Of a DNA stretch of 34,190 nt, positions 33,656-34,190 are shown piece by piece. Origin of the DNA: Pleurocapsales cyanobacterium LEGE 10410 (GTDB taxonomy: Bacteria > Cyanobacteriota > Cyanobacteriia > Cyanobacteriales > Xenococcaceae); contig JADEXJ010000060.1 in NCBI GenBank assembly GCA_015207195.1, forward strand, positions 1-34,190, read 5' to 3'. The position numbers and the translations under genes were made by a program. The notes under the pieces were generated by a model that was not told where the DNA came from, did no database searches, and saw only the letters and a list, made by a program, of their open reading frames with translations. Numbering within the stretch: the first letter of the stretch is position 1; each line of letters starts with the position of its first letter.

Positions 33656-34159
33656 ATGAATAAATCCAGCGTGAATTTTTGTCCCGTTCCTAAAGAACAG
33701 CAGCCTATTTATGAATATGAACAGCTAAAAGAGTCGTGGCTATTCGATTGGGGAAGATTAGCTATAGGTCAATATAGTAGGAAAATAGCTTGGGTAAGCT
33801 TTTGGAGTTTGATGTTGGTTGTGCCATTGTCGATGTCTATTTTTATACCAGCTAAAAATCCGCTTCAGTTTACCTTGTCCTGTCTTATTGGGGTATGCTT
33901 ATTAACTGGACTGTTTTTGTCAAGAATCTATCTTGGCTGGAAATATGTCAAAGACCGTCTCAAAAGCGATCGCATATTTTATGAAGAGTCTGGCTGGTAT
34001 GATGGGCAAACTTGGCTTAAACCTGCAACGATGTTAGATCGCGATCGCCTAGTTGTCAGTTATGAAATCGAGCCAATACTGCATAGATTACACAAAACCT
34101 ATGGCTTAATAGCAGGGTTTGTTGCTATCAACAGCTTAATTTGGTTGATTTTTGCCTAA
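33656..34159 (+). CDS. CGLD27-like (DUF1230) membrane protein
   Basis: A 167-residue protein of a family conserved in cyanobacteria, algae and plants; the plant member has been linked to chloroplast iron or stress responses, but its molecular function is unclear. The diagnostic N-terminal FCPVPKEQQPIYEYEQLKES is present, followed by FDWGRLAIGQYSRK. Three hydrophobic segments lie at about residues 45-64, 72-93 and 149-166. DRIFYEESGWYDGQTWLKP and LDRDRLVVSYEIEP separate the second and third. The start ATG is 12 bp after rsfS. It is the last complete gene in the window. Confidence 0.9.
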   Translation: MNKSSVNFCPVPKEQQPIYEYEQLKESWLFDWGRLAIGQYSRKIAWVSFWSLMLVVPLSMSIFIPAKNPLQFTLSCLIGVCLLTGLFLSRIYLGWKYVKDRLKSDRIFYEESGWYDGQTWLKPATMLDRDRLVVSYEIEPILHRLHKTYGLIAGFVAINSLIWLIFA

Positions 34160-34190
34160 ACTAAACACAATATTTTTATCAACTTAATCG

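Overview
The window is cyanobacterial chromosome. The HIP1 octamer (GCGATCGC) and its fragments recur throughout, in genes and gaps. Several encoded families are cyanobacterial or plastid-lineage hallmarks: DUF1816, DUF3143, CGLD27/DUF1230, a group 2 sigma-70 factor and a Uma2/DUF820 protein. Heptameric tandem repeats and a palindrome-rich dispersed repeat family also fit a cyanobacterium, perhaps a unicellular or baeocyte-forming lineage; that last point is only a guess. No rRNA, tRNA or CRISPR array was recognised.

Positions 1-6900 are an accessory region of extracellular-type proteins. It holds the end of one malectin-domain gene, a complete two-malectin gene, a repeat-rich gap of about 1.3 kb, a 1195-residue beta-propeller/lectin-like/malectin fusion, and an 8-codon stub of a further malectin gene. 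The malectin units are closely similar and fall into two alternating subtypes, which points to recent duplication and recombination.

Positions 6900-14100 hold glpD and priA on the minus strand, then an atpA-atpG pair of the alternate (N-type) F-ATPase on the plus strand. No other subunit gene is present, and 12 heptamer repeats separate the two genes. Positions 14270-18000 are regulatory: a Crp/Fnr-family regulator next to a perfect 16-bp palindrome with Crp-site geometry, a DUF1816 gene, a MITE-like element with a 9-bp target duplication, a receiver-only response regulator and a group 2 sigma factor with a possible NtcA-type promoter.

Positions 18250-24470 contain DUF3143, ispH, a translationally coupled RusA-like resolvase plus degenerate-nuclease/HEPN gene pair, an M16 peptidase homologue without its zinc motif, and an ABC exporter. 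Positions 24500-26580 hold a Uma2 gene carrying a repeat in frame, then an intact IS630-family element whose right end abuts a YoeB-like toxin remnant.

Positions 26580-34190 are mostly housekeeping: a class V aminotransferase, 1-Cys peroxiredoxin, circularly permuted ATP-grasp protein, truB, an RsbW-like ATPase, then a yqeK-rsfS-CGLD27 cluster. The best candidates for something undescribed are the RusA/HEPN pair, the orphan atpA-atpG pair, the Crp-regulator palindrome and the malectin array.
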